64,000 nt of DNA from Leuctra nigra (Eukaryota > Arthropoda > Insecta > Plecoptera > Leuctridae): positions 29,686,964 through 29,750,963 of the forward strand of contig OW203761.1 in the NCBI GenBank assembly GCA_934045905.1, given 5' to 3'. The position numbers and the translations under genes were made by a program. Shown in pieces: positions 23,410-37,677 of this stretch. Each line of letters opens with the position of its first letter. Within the stretch, counting starts at the first letter, position 1. The notes beneath the pieces are model-generated. The model saw only the letters and a program-made list of their open reading frames with translations. It made no database searches and was not told the origin of the DNA.

Positions 23410-23868
23410 CAGGGGTCGACAACCTTTTTTGGTGAAGGAGCCAATTTCCCAAAAATTAATAAATTATATTATAATGGGAGCCACAGAAGAGGCTGTCAAA
23501 TATAATACACCGAAAATAATACATTGAAATACTAGTGTACTTTGATAATTTGACGAAGCCCCCCAGTTGTTGCCCCGCAGGGCGTTTTTTTAAAATTTCA
23601 ACAATTTAAAAGTGATTCTGGGACTCTAAAATGTTCAAATTGAATCAATAACCTTCCAATTGTTGCCTGCCCCGCAGGGTGTTTTTTTAAAGCATTTCTA
23701 CAATTTAAAAGTGATTCTGGTACTTTTAAATGAACAAACTGAATCAAATAACCCTCCAAATGTTGCCCCGGAGGGCGTTTTTTGTATAGGATTTTCGATT
23801 CTAGATCTTTATTTAAATTATAAAGAGCCATTCAAAACCACCGAGGAGCCGCAGGTTGCCGAACCCTG
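23410..23868. mobile_element. Non-autonomous hAT-type transposon (459 bp)
   Basis: Starts CAGGGGTCGACAACCT and ends AGGTTGCCGAACCCTG: inverted ends of the CAGGGGTCGGCAACC type common in hAT families, with an 8-bp target duplication (one mismatch). Subterminal GGAGCC occurs near both ends. The interior holds three tandem units of about 95-100 bp, each starting TTGCCCCGCAGGGCGTTTTTT or a variant (about 23570, 23665, 23764) followed by CAATTTAAAAGTGATTCTGG in the first two. No transposase: the open frames here (23598-23831 minus, 23660-23878 plus) follow the tandem units. Presumably moved by a hAT transposase from elsewhere. Confidence 0.88.
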
Positions 23869-23876
23869 CTCTAACT
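23869..23876. repeat. hAT-type 8-bp target duplication, right copy
   Basis: CTCTAACT, 7 of 8 identical to 23402-23409. The single mismatch suggests an old insertion. Confidence 0.8.
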
Positions 23877-26800
23877 GATTGTTGATCAATTAACTGAACT
23901 TTAATAATTTCAGTTACCGTGTAATTCATATTATTATAAACACTTCTCAGCTATTGACTTTATGATTTATCACATTTTAATATAAATGTACAAATCACAT
24001 TCAGTTTCATTTCTGTCGATCATTGTGATACCCCACAATTAGAGGAATGGCATTTCTTTGAAATCTTCTCACAAACTGTGCATATAATATCCGTCATCAA
24101 CTGAATTTCCCTTCAATTGAATTTGTTTTTCTTCACTGACTTGAAAAATAGAGACACTGTTTTGCTCCTGTGAAATGATTGATGTACCCTAACTCTATCA
24201 AATCAGAAATTGCTGAAACCCGTTGTTGTTGAAGAAAAGATTATTTCTCGTCAAGCGTAGATCTGAGTCTCCTGAAAAGACTAGAAATTTAGTTGTCAAT
24301 CTTTAGTAACGGATGCATTTTGTTTCTTTTGTTGGTGTCATGCAAGTGATCATGCTCAGCTGTATTGTGATGGGTTGGAATACTTGTGGGTGGTCTGTCT
24401 ACAATAGCTTCCTGGACTGCCTATTTGTTATGGTTTGCTCCTGAAAGATCACTAAAGATCATCAGCATCTTCACAACTGGATGAACATGTAAGTAATTAG
24501 TATTGGCTCATCAACCGCCCACTGTCAGGTCGGAAACGAATCTTAAATATAGCTTCGTTTACACACTAACTGAGTTGGTTTCGTTTGTTATCGGGAATAA
24601 AATAAAATAATAAGATATATATTTTTAAATTGAGCTAATTATTATTTTCTTTTATCAAAGTGCATAATATCTAAATATAACAGCACTTTAGAACCTGAAT
24701 AATCGTTTTTAATTAAAATGTGATGATTTTTTATTAAACATAAATACGAAAGAGAAAACAAGGAATTGATTCGATCGGTTTATTGTTCCATTGTTTTTGT
24801 TTTACGTCTAGTAAGAGCGTGAAGAGGGTAAACATTTTATTGTATTTTTATAGCTATGAAAATTCAGAAATTGGATTGACTTTATCTAAATTTCGGTACT
24901 TTTTTCTGTATTTTATAGCTAAGTGCTTTCATAATTTACGAAAATTAATAATTATTATAAGAGATTGACTATGAAATACTGTTTTTTTTAAATCAAGTCT
25001 TGAAGAAATTTAAGATTGCTTTTATCCTGTTGACGAGTTTTTGAAATCAAAAAGTATATAATTATAATATTACATAGTATAGGTATATTGAAATTTTTTT
25101 TTATTAAATTACACTGATGAAAGTAGTATTATTGTATGACATGTCCAATAGCATGATGTGATCAAGGGACAAAATAAAAAGCATGAACTTGAAACTTGGG
25201 GGAAAACATTGTGGTACTCCTAAAATGTGTTTGTTCTCGAGCGAGTCTATTCACAGGTGATGGGTTGACTCGATGCTCTTGTAGTTCCTGGTCTCCTGAT
25301 CACTTCGAGCTGTGACGACACCGCGCGCTGCTGTACGGAGTTGCCGACGAATTACACTCCAGCAACTCCATCTGTGAGACGCAGCAGGCACTCACACCTA
25401 CATGCATCACACCTACATGCATCACACTCGCACACGCAGCGCAGGTGGATTTCATTAGGCACATCATGATTACAATGTTATGTTGTAATTATAAAGAAAT
25501 GTTCAATTTTTTAAAATTATTTTTAAATAACTTACATTGGATTTATATTGGTTTCTGCTTTTAGTTTGAAGCAACTTTAGTTTTGATATTGTATCTTGAA
25601 TGTTGGTTGCAAACTTTTCCCAAAAGCATTCTTTCGCTGCTTTTAAATGTTTTGAAAAGGTATTGAAATTTATTCACTTTTTGAAAGTAAGAGGTAGAGT
25701 GTTTTGATTATCTGTAAATTATTGCTAACGTCTCCTCAGAAACTTCGTTATTGGACGCTGAATTTCGTTTTTATTAATTTTCTAACTATTTACTGGAAAA
25801 TCCACCACCAACACATTTTTTCAAGTTTGCAATAACAGTGCAAATAAGAAATAGTTGTTCCCTGATCACTTGGTAATGCTTCAATTAAATTCTTTGATCA
25901 TATAACTTAAATGTGATAATCAGCATATATTCATGAGCAACAGGGGGTGGGGGTTCAACCCCCCCCCCTCCACCCCCACCCCCACCCACACCGCTCCGTC
26001 AATGCACAGTAATGCAGAATATCACACCTGGCTGTTCATCAGATGCACCCAATTCAATGTTTTCCAACTCCCAGGTGATTATAATACAGTGTAATTAATA
26101 TAATTCATTGCTGGTGGATTGCTGTCCGAAGCGACAATATTATAAGCGATAATAAATGTAAGCTATATTAGTCATCAGAATAATACAATGAACTAATTCC
26201 TATGTGGATTGAAACACTCGGAGGGGCACTTGACTAGTAAACATAGAATTTCATATTGATGATAATAGTATTAAATAGACGCTCAACACTACTCCCGACA
26301 TTGCGTGTTTTATAGTCAACTATGTTTTGTGGTTTTATAGAAAAGCCTTGAGGGTAATAAATATACTGATCCGTCCCCGCATACCCCAATATCAATGGTG
26401 TAAAAAGCGAACGAGAGTGCAACTGTGTCATTGGGTAGCCATTTTGCGTGATATATCCCACCAACTGCCACCAAGTGAACAATACAAACGAAATATTGAT
26501 GTATTAACGACAATGTAGCTATAGAGGTTGTAGTTTGCCTCTTGTATTGTTCGATGTGTGTGTAAATGCCATTATTATAATCCCGTCCTATATAGGTACG
26601 GTGTAATTCGTCATTCGGTCTGCACCGCATGCAGGAAGCGGCTCCGACCAAATGTGTTGTGTGTCCGCTGAAAACGACCGCAAAGCGAGTGGCGAGATTG
26701 AAATATTGTCACAAGATCCCATGCTCTTTGCGTTTGATTTTAATTTAGTCGGTGTTGTCAATAGGTGTTTAGGTGAGCTGTGTTTTATGTGCTGGGTGAA

Positions 26801-27600
26801 ATCGAACTGTCTGTGTCGATGCACCAGGTTGCACAATTCTCTTTTATTACGTGTGGTTTTATCGTCATCATAGAGGGTGAATAAATTCGATATATCAGCG
26901 AGAGATTAAGCAATTTGAGATACATTTGACTTATTATTATTGAGTGTCATCAAATTGGAAAAGTATGAAAAGTTTCAGAAAATTGTAATTCAAATCAAAA
27001 GCTTTCCAAAAATTATGATTTTAAATTTAGAAATTTAGAAATTTTGTATTTCTTTTTGTATTTCTTTATCAGATTGTAGATTTATCTAAAATTGCTGTCG
27101 ATTAGTTGTAAACGATGGTATCTAATTATTTAGTAATGAGTATCTGCAATTGCCAAGTCAAGAGTGATCTTATTGTCCACTTAAACACACTATTTGAATA
27201 AGTAAAATATGTTTTCCGAAAAGTAATGAAAAGTCTGAACATTTGGACAATCGGAGTGAATTCAATGAAACTGCTTGAATAAGTCGATCAATTTGTACTC
27301 TTCTCTTAGTTTCGGTCGTTAAAACCCCCGTCTTTAGTTAAACTATTGTCTCGCAACAACTCCACTTCTTCCTAGTTTTAGTCTTCGACTCTCTCTAGAG
27401 AATACCACGACTTAAACGAGAGTAAAGAAACACATAAGAAACACACGAAAAATATAAGTTAGCTGAAATTATTTCTCGGAGAACCTAGCCTAGTATTCCC
27501 CCATGTTAGAAATGTATTGCTAGTAGATAGAAACATTAAACAACAATTCACTCTAAACCATAGATGCACACCTTGGAGGCCACAGATATCCAATAAACAA
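23877..27600. other. Unique non-coding stretch
   Basis: AT-rich. It contains a short direct repeat ACCTACATGCATCACAC-type (about 25397-25427), a G-run/C-run block able to fold on itself at about 25942-25990, and a patch with two-strand open frames at 26234-26870 that shows no domain. No gene, RNA or transposon ends. Confidence 0.45.
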
Positions 27601-30200
27601 GAAAAACATCCCTATACAACGTAGCCGCCATCGGGGGAGGTAAGAACAATCCCTTAGGAAGTAATGTTAAAGAAGTAAGGTTTAAGATGGCCGCCTTCTC
27701 TGACTTTACCGTCCATTATACTGGACAAGAATTCTTGTATCGCATGCTCCACCTCCATAGATACACCTCCGACATAGTATCGTCCAAAAGGGCATAATAA
27801 TGTATTTCCTCCGCTCTGGACTTCTCCAGAACATCTCCAGAGCCTCACATCTCATGATGCTGGTTTCACGGAGACCGTGTCTGGGGATTGGTTCATCGAG
27901 GTGTTGGGATGTGCCCCTCCTTCCCTCGCCTCGATTATAGCAAGCCCCACGGTGTTACGTCCCGATACTGCGAGTGATATTGTGATATGTAGTATCGGTT
28001 GGGGAGTGACCGCGGGACAACGTGCTCGTCATAAGTCTTGGCGTGGTAAACCCAGATCGAGGGTGTTTTGGGGAGGCCCTCGACGCGAACAAATCTCTGT
28101 TTTATGATACTCGAGTCGCCTGTCAGAAGACACGATGTCGTGAGTTCATAGAGCGGTCACTCTCGATATTCTTCATGCAAATAAGGGTGTTGTTTCTAGC
28201 GCAGCTTTGAGGTTATTTTTGCTAGATTATAGAGTAGGATGAATAAATCGTTGGCACTCCGGAGTGTTTTAATATATTATTATGTCGACTGCCACTCGAC
28301 TTTTGCGTGGTTTTCTTCAGGGAGATGTCGACTCATCTTTATAGATTCCTAGCATTAGAAGCAAGAGATCGGGAGTTCGAGTAAAGAGAAAAATTAATCA
28401 CTTCCACTCCGGTCTGATCCCAGCTGTCCCTTATCCCTGTGGCAGCTGGAATCTCCCGTCATTTGTCAAGAATATCAAATGATTTCTCGAACTGTTCGTG
28501 TGGAACCATTCAGCTGAAGGGATACTTACAAACGATTCCCAGACCTTTAATAGATCGCTTTGAAAGCGTTACATTAATTTTGTCATTCGAATTCAATCGC
28601 ACTGTCTGGTTGCCTCGTCACGTCCCCAGTTCATATCCCCGTGAATGCAGGCAACTTATCGTGCATCTCAGTGCGGCGTGTTGCCTATAAACACCCTGTC
28701 AGAGGGGTAACATCGCAGACAGCCGAGGAAGGGTATTAGAAGAACAAATCATGGTCATTAAATTGCTAGGGTAATATTTTGGATTACGTACACGTACGGC
28801 GCGGTATCGCCCGCAAAATGAAGCCAAGTCTGCAGCATCACACGACATTTCAACCATTAGAAGATGAAATATATGACTCTTCCTCAGTCAGCCTCAGCTA
28901 ACTATGTTAGATCTTATTAGCTGGAGGTATTTAATAAGGAAATGTGTTGCAGACTTAATCCATGATATAGCTGTATGAAGCGAGCTTCTGGGGTATAACA
29001 CCACACTTTATTGCAATGAGGAAAAATTCTCATCTAGATTATTTGCATAAACTGCACCTAAACTTGGCGGTATTTTTTTTTTGTCGGCGCGGCGATATTA
29101 GCCGACGTTGCTCGCTTGGTCGAGAAATTTACACAAGCTCTAAAATCTCACTACCTCGCCGGAGTAAGATAGGACGGTAATAATTATAATCTTTACAAAT
29201 TAAGAAGTTTTAATAATACTGGTGTTGGAAACTGTTTTTCCTTTTCCATAAAAATACGAGATTGCAACAATAATTAGCCTCTAAGGTCTATGTTAATGTC
29301 TCGAGTATATCGCGACGAACCAAATTTCAAAATCTTATAATTGCATAATCTGTTGTCTTTTATTACCATCGCCATTTCGCATATCTCAGTTGTATAAAAT
29401 CCTCTCTGGCTTCAGACTCATTAGCGTTTCTTATCTTTGTTTTGGACACTTAACATTTTCTTCCAGGCAAGCGAGACAGCTGACGAGAAACCAGCTGGAT
29501 CTGAGAAAGAATGGAAATGAAACTGATTGCCATCAGTCTTTTTATTGTTCTCAATGATTGCTCGCGATGACGGAGTCAATCTTATATCTTAGTGCAGCGA
29601 CCCACGGCGCATGACGATGAACTAATTAATTTCCTTTCATCACATCCCGACAATCAGCCTTTGTTGAGTCCTCTCTCCATATTTCCCTTTGACTGACAAC
29701 GCGGTTGCGAAAGGGACGGAGATTTGAGAAGAGGAGCACAGCATCCCGCCCGCCGTCGAGGTCTTTTCTTATCCCTAATTAGTTCCAGGGTCTTTATCTC
29801 TTTGCGCTGTTCTGGTGCGGACAACTCGAGGAGATGAATGAGTGAGAGGAAGATCGACAGTCTTTACAAGATGAAGAGAAATGGAGAGAGGAAAATATTG
29901 CTGCCGGCATTAAGCTTTTGACGAGCCCGGCGACTTGCCCCCCTCCCCCTCCCCGTCATCAGACCCCGGGCCGTCGTGGCAAGGAGGAAATTTGCTTGCT
30001 GTCATGCCCATGCATTGCGACGCTGAGAAAACTGGACGCTTTGCTCGCGGCGCCAACTAACATTTGAGCTCTGTAAACGTCTTAGTCATTGACATTATAA
30101 AGGCAGGCAAGCGCCATCTATGAGAGAGGTGTGACAGTGGGCAACACGTTTCACCCTTTGGTTTACAGAGTTGTTGAACAATCCTCAAGGCAATGTCCAC
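27600..30200. other. Moderately GC-rich block, candidate conserved non-coding DNA
   Basis: GC content is raised compared with flanks, with CG-rich patches at 27850-28110, 28640-28740 and 29560-30120, and AT-rich TTAATTA or CTAATTAG cores inside them (for example about 29625 and 29780). Short ATG or non-ATG frames are present without any domain. The mix resembles developmental enhancer DNA in arthropods, an inference that needs alignment to relatives. Confidence 0.3.
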
Positions 30201-32275
30201 GTGAACATGGAATATATTGTTTACTGATATGGTCAAAGTGAGTTGCGTTAGTAGACATCGCTTTTGTCGTCAGCACAGTCATAGCGGATTTGTCTGCTAA
30301 TGACTAACTTAGTTATATAATTATTATGTTAATTATAAGATTCCAATTAGAATATTTACACGTTATTCGTCTACACAGAGATACCGTACGACGTGAATGA
30401 CAACAAAGGCAACAATCGTCATTGTTGGTTAACAATTGTCTTGTCACTGCAGACAATGCCAGCGCGTCGCTCGGTCGGTCGAACAGGTATCTGCCGGACA
30501 CAATCTCCACGACAGAACAATGGTCGTCATCCGATATATACTTGAAATTAAAACATCGTTTCTATGATCAGTTTAATAGCGTCGAGCGTCCTCTTAAATG
30601 GTCCTTTAACAGCTTTTAATGCTCCCCGAAAAACATGAGTTTTCATTTTAAACACAATTTTCCACTCCGAATAGCCTTAATTAGCTATTTTGTAGTTAGG
30701 ACGGAATAAGTGCTCTTGTAATGGACACACGGTGAAGTTTTCTCTTTAACTAACATTCGTTAGTGCAACGAGGGTGCGTACATGAATTAGAGGTGGGCAA
30801 AAGAGGGGAGTGAAATGGCTTAGTTTAGAGTCTTAATATCACCGGCCATGGCCACGTTTATTTTGATATTATTGCTTTCAGAATAATAATTGGAATCGGT
30901 CATATATCGTAGTGGTTCTAATCCATGCCAGTGGAGGGTCAGAGCAGAAGAATGGAGGATTTGCATTAGAGGCAAGGATTCTGCCATGTCACAAATCACT
31001 TTTAACTGCAGAGAGACCGATATTATATGGTGTAATGTCTCAGAACGTGAGGACGGCGATTTAATAACCGTTTCAATGCATGCTGAAGTTAGGCTTAGGG
31101 TGTGTTATGAGAGAATGGGCTTAGGGTCATATGTAGAAATGTATTCGATGTGATACCGTCGTCCATTCATTTCAAGTAAAGCCACCCGCGGATTACTTCA
31201 AATGATAATGAGGGAGAGAGAACCAGAACTTCCATTAATTAAGAGAGGCGATGGTTAAAAAAACTCTTTCGTTATTTCAGAGAATGGTCATTTCCAATGT
31301 TCATATCTCAGTGTAATAAAACGTTTTGAATGCAAGTAAGCTCGGATGTTTAGCTTTATTGGCGTCCTTTGGGTGGTGAAAGTATAGAGAAGATATTCAG
31401 TCATTAACAGAAAGTCCTTCTGTATCGGTGAAAAGCTCAACTTCGCTACATTTCCATCCTAGCGGTAGTTTTGTTCAACCAAGACGTCGGCTTTCACAGA
31501 CAATGGTCTTATAATTTTACTTTTATAGCCTTCTGATATTTCACCCCTTCTGTTTTCTTACGTTTTTTCTTCCCCGAATCGAGTGACTCGAGCCAGTGAC
31601 CAGAGTAAACTGTGTTCTTTCGGTTGGGTGGGTCTCGCCCCCCCCCCCCCCCTGCCGACGGAACCTCGGCGTCGGCGGGGGGCAGGGGGGATCTTCTAGT
31701 ACGATAGGCCAGGCCCATGACTCTATAAGCATGTCTTGCTCACTCACTTCCTTTATTTGCCGTCTCCAAGAGTTTTTCTGTGCTACTGGAACTTGTTAGA
31801 AAGTCAGGACGAGGGATAAAATAAGGGTGAGAGGGAAGGGGATGATGAAGTACACTCCTGAATGGTAAATATTACACTCGATACACGGGGTAAAATTGTT
31901 TATATAGTGACAAATTAGATGTCGGTGGTCAAAGTGGCTAACATTTTGCTTAAAAAAGATACATCTGTGCATGTGGATACTCAATAAACAAAGCTATCTG
32001 GAAAGAAGATGATTTGTCATAATTGACTCGGAGCTATGCACCAACATTACATTCGAATATTATATTAAGGAAATTGTGTTCCCTATAAGGCATGTTTGTC
32101 ATTTTTTTTAAATTTATTTATACTTAATATTGTTTGTTAATATTGTCGAATAGCTAATTAAAAAATGATCCACTGACAAATTTCAACCATCAATTTGACT
32201 ATACATTTTTAAAATGTCGTATTTTTTGTCGTGTCGTAAATGTCGTGTTTTTTTAAGGAAAATTTATATAGTTGT
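30200..32275. other. Non-coding stretch
   Basis: No gene recognised. Contains a 15-nt C run at 31638-31652 followed by a G-rich patch to 31690 that together could form a hairpin or quadruplex. Confidence 0.45.
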
Positions 32276-32320
32276 ATTTTTCCTTGATGTTTCATCACGA
32301 TTATTTCATCAAGGAAAAAT
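32276..32320. repeat. Perfect 14-bp hairpin with 17-nt loop
   Basis: ATTTTTCCTTGATG (32276-32289) is exactly complementary to CATCAAGGAAAAAT (32307-32320). Too short for a typical miRNA precursor unless poorly paired flanks extend it. It does not match a miRNA I know. Confidence 0.6.
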
Positions 32321-32403
32321 GATTTAACTAAAAATGTAAAAACTCCGAAAGTTCAGCGGACATTGATAAGTGTCACGACCGCCGTGATCCCGTCTTCAGT
32401 TGG

Positions 32404-32455
32404 TGTCGCGTGGCGTCGCATTTCAAGGCGACGTCGTCTTCGGCGACGCCGACGC
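32404..32455. repeat. CG-rich imperfect GACGCC-type patch
   Basis: Contains GGCGTCGC, GCGACGTCGTC and GCGACGCCGACGCC in about 50 bp. Third member of the hexamer set, strongly diverged. Confidence 0.55.
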
Positions 32456-35400
32456 CTCCGATGCAATCTCTCGACGCATTCTAACACATTCATTTCATGC
32501 TCTTCTCCTCAGCAATGCTCCGTACAGTGGAAACTGACTTGGCAAAAAATAGGTCATCAGACATCGTAAACAATTCGCTTCTATGTGGAAAGATCTTTGC
32601 AACAGACAAGCGTCGCGCGGATATGCGGGAACGTGACGAAAGTTTTAACTCAGTAATTGTGCCAGAAAATTCGTCACAAATCAAATGCACTGAGATTACA
32701 TTTTATCTTTCGATGAACATTTTCGTGATTTGGTCCTTTCAGAATTTTTCCATCTAGCCAGACACACAAATTAAATTTTATTTTGTCGCTGTCTCGTTCT
32801 GCGGAGAAATAGTGTTATGCTAAGAAATGCCAAGACATAAGTCAGTCGCCGTGTCTTTCCTGGCGCAATGTTGGGACGTTACAAGATATGATTAGTCTTA
32901 ATATCCATGACAATTTTTACAGACATATCTCATTGCTCAATGTTACTATTAGTACTGAGAGCCAACGTATATCTTCAGTTAATTGTTGTAAAATAGAAAC
33001 TTCACATTTGTGGAAGTCGAGTATCTTTATGATTTATGAAATCTGCGGGGCCTAAGGCACTTATAGGTACAAATGCGTTTATTCTTATGCATGTAAATTA
33101 TACCTTACGAGAGAAATTAATTTGTAAAAAATCGACAGCTGTGACAAAAATGGTTTCCATTCTTTATTCCTATCATAGTTAGAAAATACTATCTCTACAA
33201 TTGATTTAGTAAGAAATTTCTGTATCATACCTATAAGTATTTTTTATTTACTAGCTAGATATAAATACGACTCAACTTAACCCTGCTAAGCAAAGCTTCC
33301 AGCTAATAAGCAAGACAATAAAATGAACATACAATATGAATATAAATAATGAATATATTGAATATATATATATTATATATATATTTTATTATACAATGAA
33401 TATAATACACTTATTGATTGCATAAGAAACAAACATAAGAAAATAATAAATAATTCCACAATAATGAAACCCAAGGCAAAAAATTTGTAGATTTTCCACA
33501 AATTTCGAGCAAATTTTACAATCTACAAATTACCGCAGCATTGTTGGAACCAGAAATTGAAATGTGACAATTATTAAATTTTTATTTGTGCCATCACATG
33601 AATATGGTTATTATCTAAGTAAAGAACCCAAATTTATCAACTTCTCATGGAACCCATAACATTGTCCTGTATTCTGCATCCGTTTCTTTGCAGCATCGTC
33701 CACCGAAGTTTTACAAGAAATAGTTGATTTTTGTTCCCCGGAGCCAAGATTGACGTGGTCCACATCACAGGCCGAGCATCATTAGAAAGACAGATGACGG
33801 ATAGCTCCATTGGAGGAGACGATGTAGCCATGGCAACTGACAACTTTGATTACTCGTATTTTTCAACACACACAAGAGTTATTTTCACGAGAAATTTCTG
33901 CAGACATCTATCAGTTACGATGGAATAGATTGCGATATATTTTTGAGAAAGTTTCTGGGTAAGAAATTTGTGTTGTTCGCTGGGATTGGAAGCTGTCAGC
34001 TATCAATCCTAGAATGATTGACGCCTCACTTTGGAAAACTCTTCTGGAAATTGCTAAGAAAACTTACGATAAGGAAAATCACGATCAAGTTTAATACAAC
34101 TTGAAGGTAAACTGTTTCTTATATAAAAATAACATCGGGACTAAATTGAAATGTTAGCCAAGTTTACATGTTAGACATTTAGTTGGTGGAAAAGTTTGTT
34201 CAGCAAAGGAATTTATCTTAGAAAGTCGTGTTCTGCTCCATATTTATACATCACGTGGTCACTTTGTTGGTCTTTCTGATTCACGTTACTGCAGTACAGA
34301 TCGCTAGTGGGAAGGGATGTTTGTAAGGAAAAGCGACAGAAGAGGATTTATCATATCATTGCACCTGTTGCTGAAAAGAGGGATTTTCTTTTGTAATTTT
34401 CAAAACGGAAAATCCACTGCTTTAAGATTCCTTTGTGAGTTAAGGAACTTCGTGAAAATCAGTGAAGATTATGAGGTAATATACTCTTGAGTTCACCACT
34501 TCGAGTTTTGATGGCGAGGATTAGATGCGCTTTTATAACTCAAACTCAAATCGGACTCAAACCCGGGATATGCTCTAATCCCTAATAGTGAAGAGCTTTG
34601 GTTCGGATGTTTTTGACATCATTCAAGAAAACATATACTTTTTAATGTCTTACTTGGTGGAAGTGCCGCGATTCAAACAAACATTTCAGTGATCGCCAAA
34701 TGGACATGGTATTTTGACATGTCGATTTTTTCTGAGGAAGTAATATCAAGATTTTATCATTAGTATGTTTACAACTTAATCCTAATTTATTATAATCGCC
34801 ACTTTCGAATTTGACATAACAATGTTTTATAATCGTAATTTGAGCCAACGTTAGATCATCTACGCAATGGAACCACTTGGATCCATTATTGCACAATCCA
34901 CGATACACATTTTAAATAAACGATTTTACAAACGTAGTTACCGAGAATCCAATTGTTTTATTGCTTAATTAATTGGCTCCATCCCATCCATACATACAGC
35001 TCCCAAGTAATCATTAAGAAGGGCTGTTGTAGGTCTGGTGTGTGAACCAAGGGCCTGCAAGGGCCCGGGCTGACCTGGCCCTGCTATTTATGTGCGGAGG
35101 AATGGTGTTAGCTGCACCTGGTGCTCGAATATCGTTCATCATTGGAGACCATTTAGCAGAACCTTTGCATGTTCCGTCAAGATATACAGCCCGAGGATAG
35201 TTTACTGCAAATATGGATATAATGACCGGCCGCTCATACTTGCTACATACTAAGTCAAAATTAACTTTATTGTCGCCCGTAACTTGGAAGCTTTACACAA
35301 AAGTTATTGGAGAGAGCCACGAGGGAATGGAACTTAGCAGGCGATAAAAGTGCGGAAGCAAATTCACACAGCAAACTTAGGAGCTTTGGACTTCGGAACG

Positions 35401-36449
35401 AGCCAATCAGGAACGTCCATCATATTCATGTCTAATTCATACATAACGAATTTCAATGTCTGCTTTCGAATTTCATTCAGATGAATAATTGAAAATCTTA
35501 CCTAAAATGTTGAACATAACCGTTGTCTGGATATGAAAATCAGGAAACAGGTTGATGAATAAATCTCAATAGAATGTCGTAATCAATTTGAAACAAAACG
35601 TAAAAGAAACACATTATTTAATTTAAGGAACAAACAAGATTACATTTTTCAATGAGATTAGTGGTTGAAAATTGTTCACCCAGCAGCAAGGCAGTACTAA
35701 CCCGTAGAGAAAGTTTAGATGATTATTTCTCGTTTATTGGCAAGCTTTAAACTTTCTTTTCCGCCATGAAAGAAGATCAACCCCTCCTAAAAGTTGTATG
35801 AAGAAATATGATTAACAAACATCAACACTTTGATGCGATGCGACGACGGCTCTCTCGGTAAAGGTAATATTCTCTTGATACACTTCCGTCCCATCCAATT
35901 AACTTCTGCTAAGAGTGATAAGACAGAGTCCCTTCTCTCGAAAAACCTCTCCATCTTAGTCGATACAACAGTCTCGCAGACTTTTCCTTCATCGAGAATC
36001 AAAATGGTGGCAATTAATCAAAAAATAAACTCTTCGACGTCCTTCTTGTTATTACAAGAAAGCTGTTCGCGGTGTATCATGGTTCCATCCATCATGGCGG
36101 AGAAATATGCGGTATGATTATAAATGAACCGAGGGGATTAGAAACACAAAGACAAACAACGAATATTGGAAAAATAGACGTAAACACAAATTAATTAAGA
36201 TTGTCACGAGTTGAGAGTGAAACGTCAAAAAATTGAGCGGCTTTTCGTGTTGTGTGGCGTGGGGTGAATTTTACTCTAGAGTTAAAGTGCAACGTAATCT
36301 TAAGTTTCAGTTCCACTCTCAATTAAATTGTGTGTGCTTTAAATTTTTTGTTATCGTGATAAATAAAATTTTAATTCAATTCATCGAGTTGACAACAGAG
36401 GTCACAAAGATAACAGGAAATGAAAAAGGAAAATAATGATTATTTGGAG
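32456..36449. other. Unique non-coding stretch
   Basis: AT-rich, with an (AT)n-like patch at 33355-33385. Short frames have no domain. The block 34975-35345 is moderately GC-rich. On the minus strand near 34545, GGTTTGAGTCC resembles a B box with one mismatch, but nothing else there looks like a tRNA or SINE. Confidence 0.45.
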
Positions 36450-37677
36450 ATCTAGTGGAGCGGTCGCTCCACCCAGCCAAGTCGTACTATACACTCACAG
36501 TCACTCAACATACCGTAAATGCCTAATAAACTGAGGAGCAGACCAAACACTTTTACTGTAAGCAACAACATGGCATTTTCGGCCTACTGGATCTCAAAAT
36601 TGATAAATCTCACATTGTTGCGAAATATCTTAATTTCGAGCTATGGCCCACCCCACTACATATACCAAATTTGGGAACAATAGGTTATGCCATTTGCGCG
36701 CTAGAGGACCGAGAAAACAGTGAAATTACACCACTTTCTGATTCTGAAGATGATGATGATTCTGATGATATCACGAAACGTCGCTATCACCGCCACAGCC
36801 TAAACGGCTGAACCGATCGACCTGAAATTTTTACCACATGTGCACTTTTGGCGTCTGAGGTGCCTTTTTATAAAACCAACCGGAAGCCGCCATTTTGAAA
36901 CCGGAAGTGACGTCATAACTCAAAAACGTCTGGACCGATTAGAACGAAATTAGCGCCATTCGATTTAGATGGTCATCTATATGAAGTATCAATAAAAAAA
37001 ATATTATTTTCTTATTTTCTAAACCGGAAGTGACGTCATAAATACGCAATATTTAACTTATTTCAACAAATTATACTTAAAATACGTACATAATTAACTT
37101 ACATTGTAACATAGACAATACAATTTATATATTCAAGGTAGCAGTGTTCTCGGCCGCCATTCCTGAAACCGTAAGTGACGTCATATATCTAAAACGCCTG
37201 TACCGATTGCAACTGAACTAGCTCCTGCGTATTCATTCTGCTATTTATTTGAAAAATCAATTGTGAAAAATGAATAAATAAATTAATGGTACCGGAAATG
37301 GCGGCAGGAACCACTAAATGAAACCGGAAGTGACGTCATATATTACAAACGGCATGACCGATTTTACGGAAATATAGGGATTAGGAATTCAGATGGTCGT
37401 TCATGAAGGTATCAACTAGATAAAACTAGATTGTTTTCTTATTACCTATACCGGAATTCGGCCGCTATTTCAAAACCGGAAGTGACGTCATGTATCGAAA
37501 ACGGCTGGATCGATTATAACGAAACTTAAGCTATTCTTCTTGGATAATCATTTTCATCTTATACCAAACGCAACTTTTCATAGTAACCAAATCGGTTGAG
37601 GCGTATTTTTTTAAAGAAATTAGTCCCTGCTCGGACATGTGCTACAAGCTGTATGAATAAACTAACAAAAGAAGTGA

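Noticed and set aside
34530..34565. B-box-like GGTTTGAGTCC (minus strand)
   Set aside because: One mismatch and no other tRNA or SINE feature.
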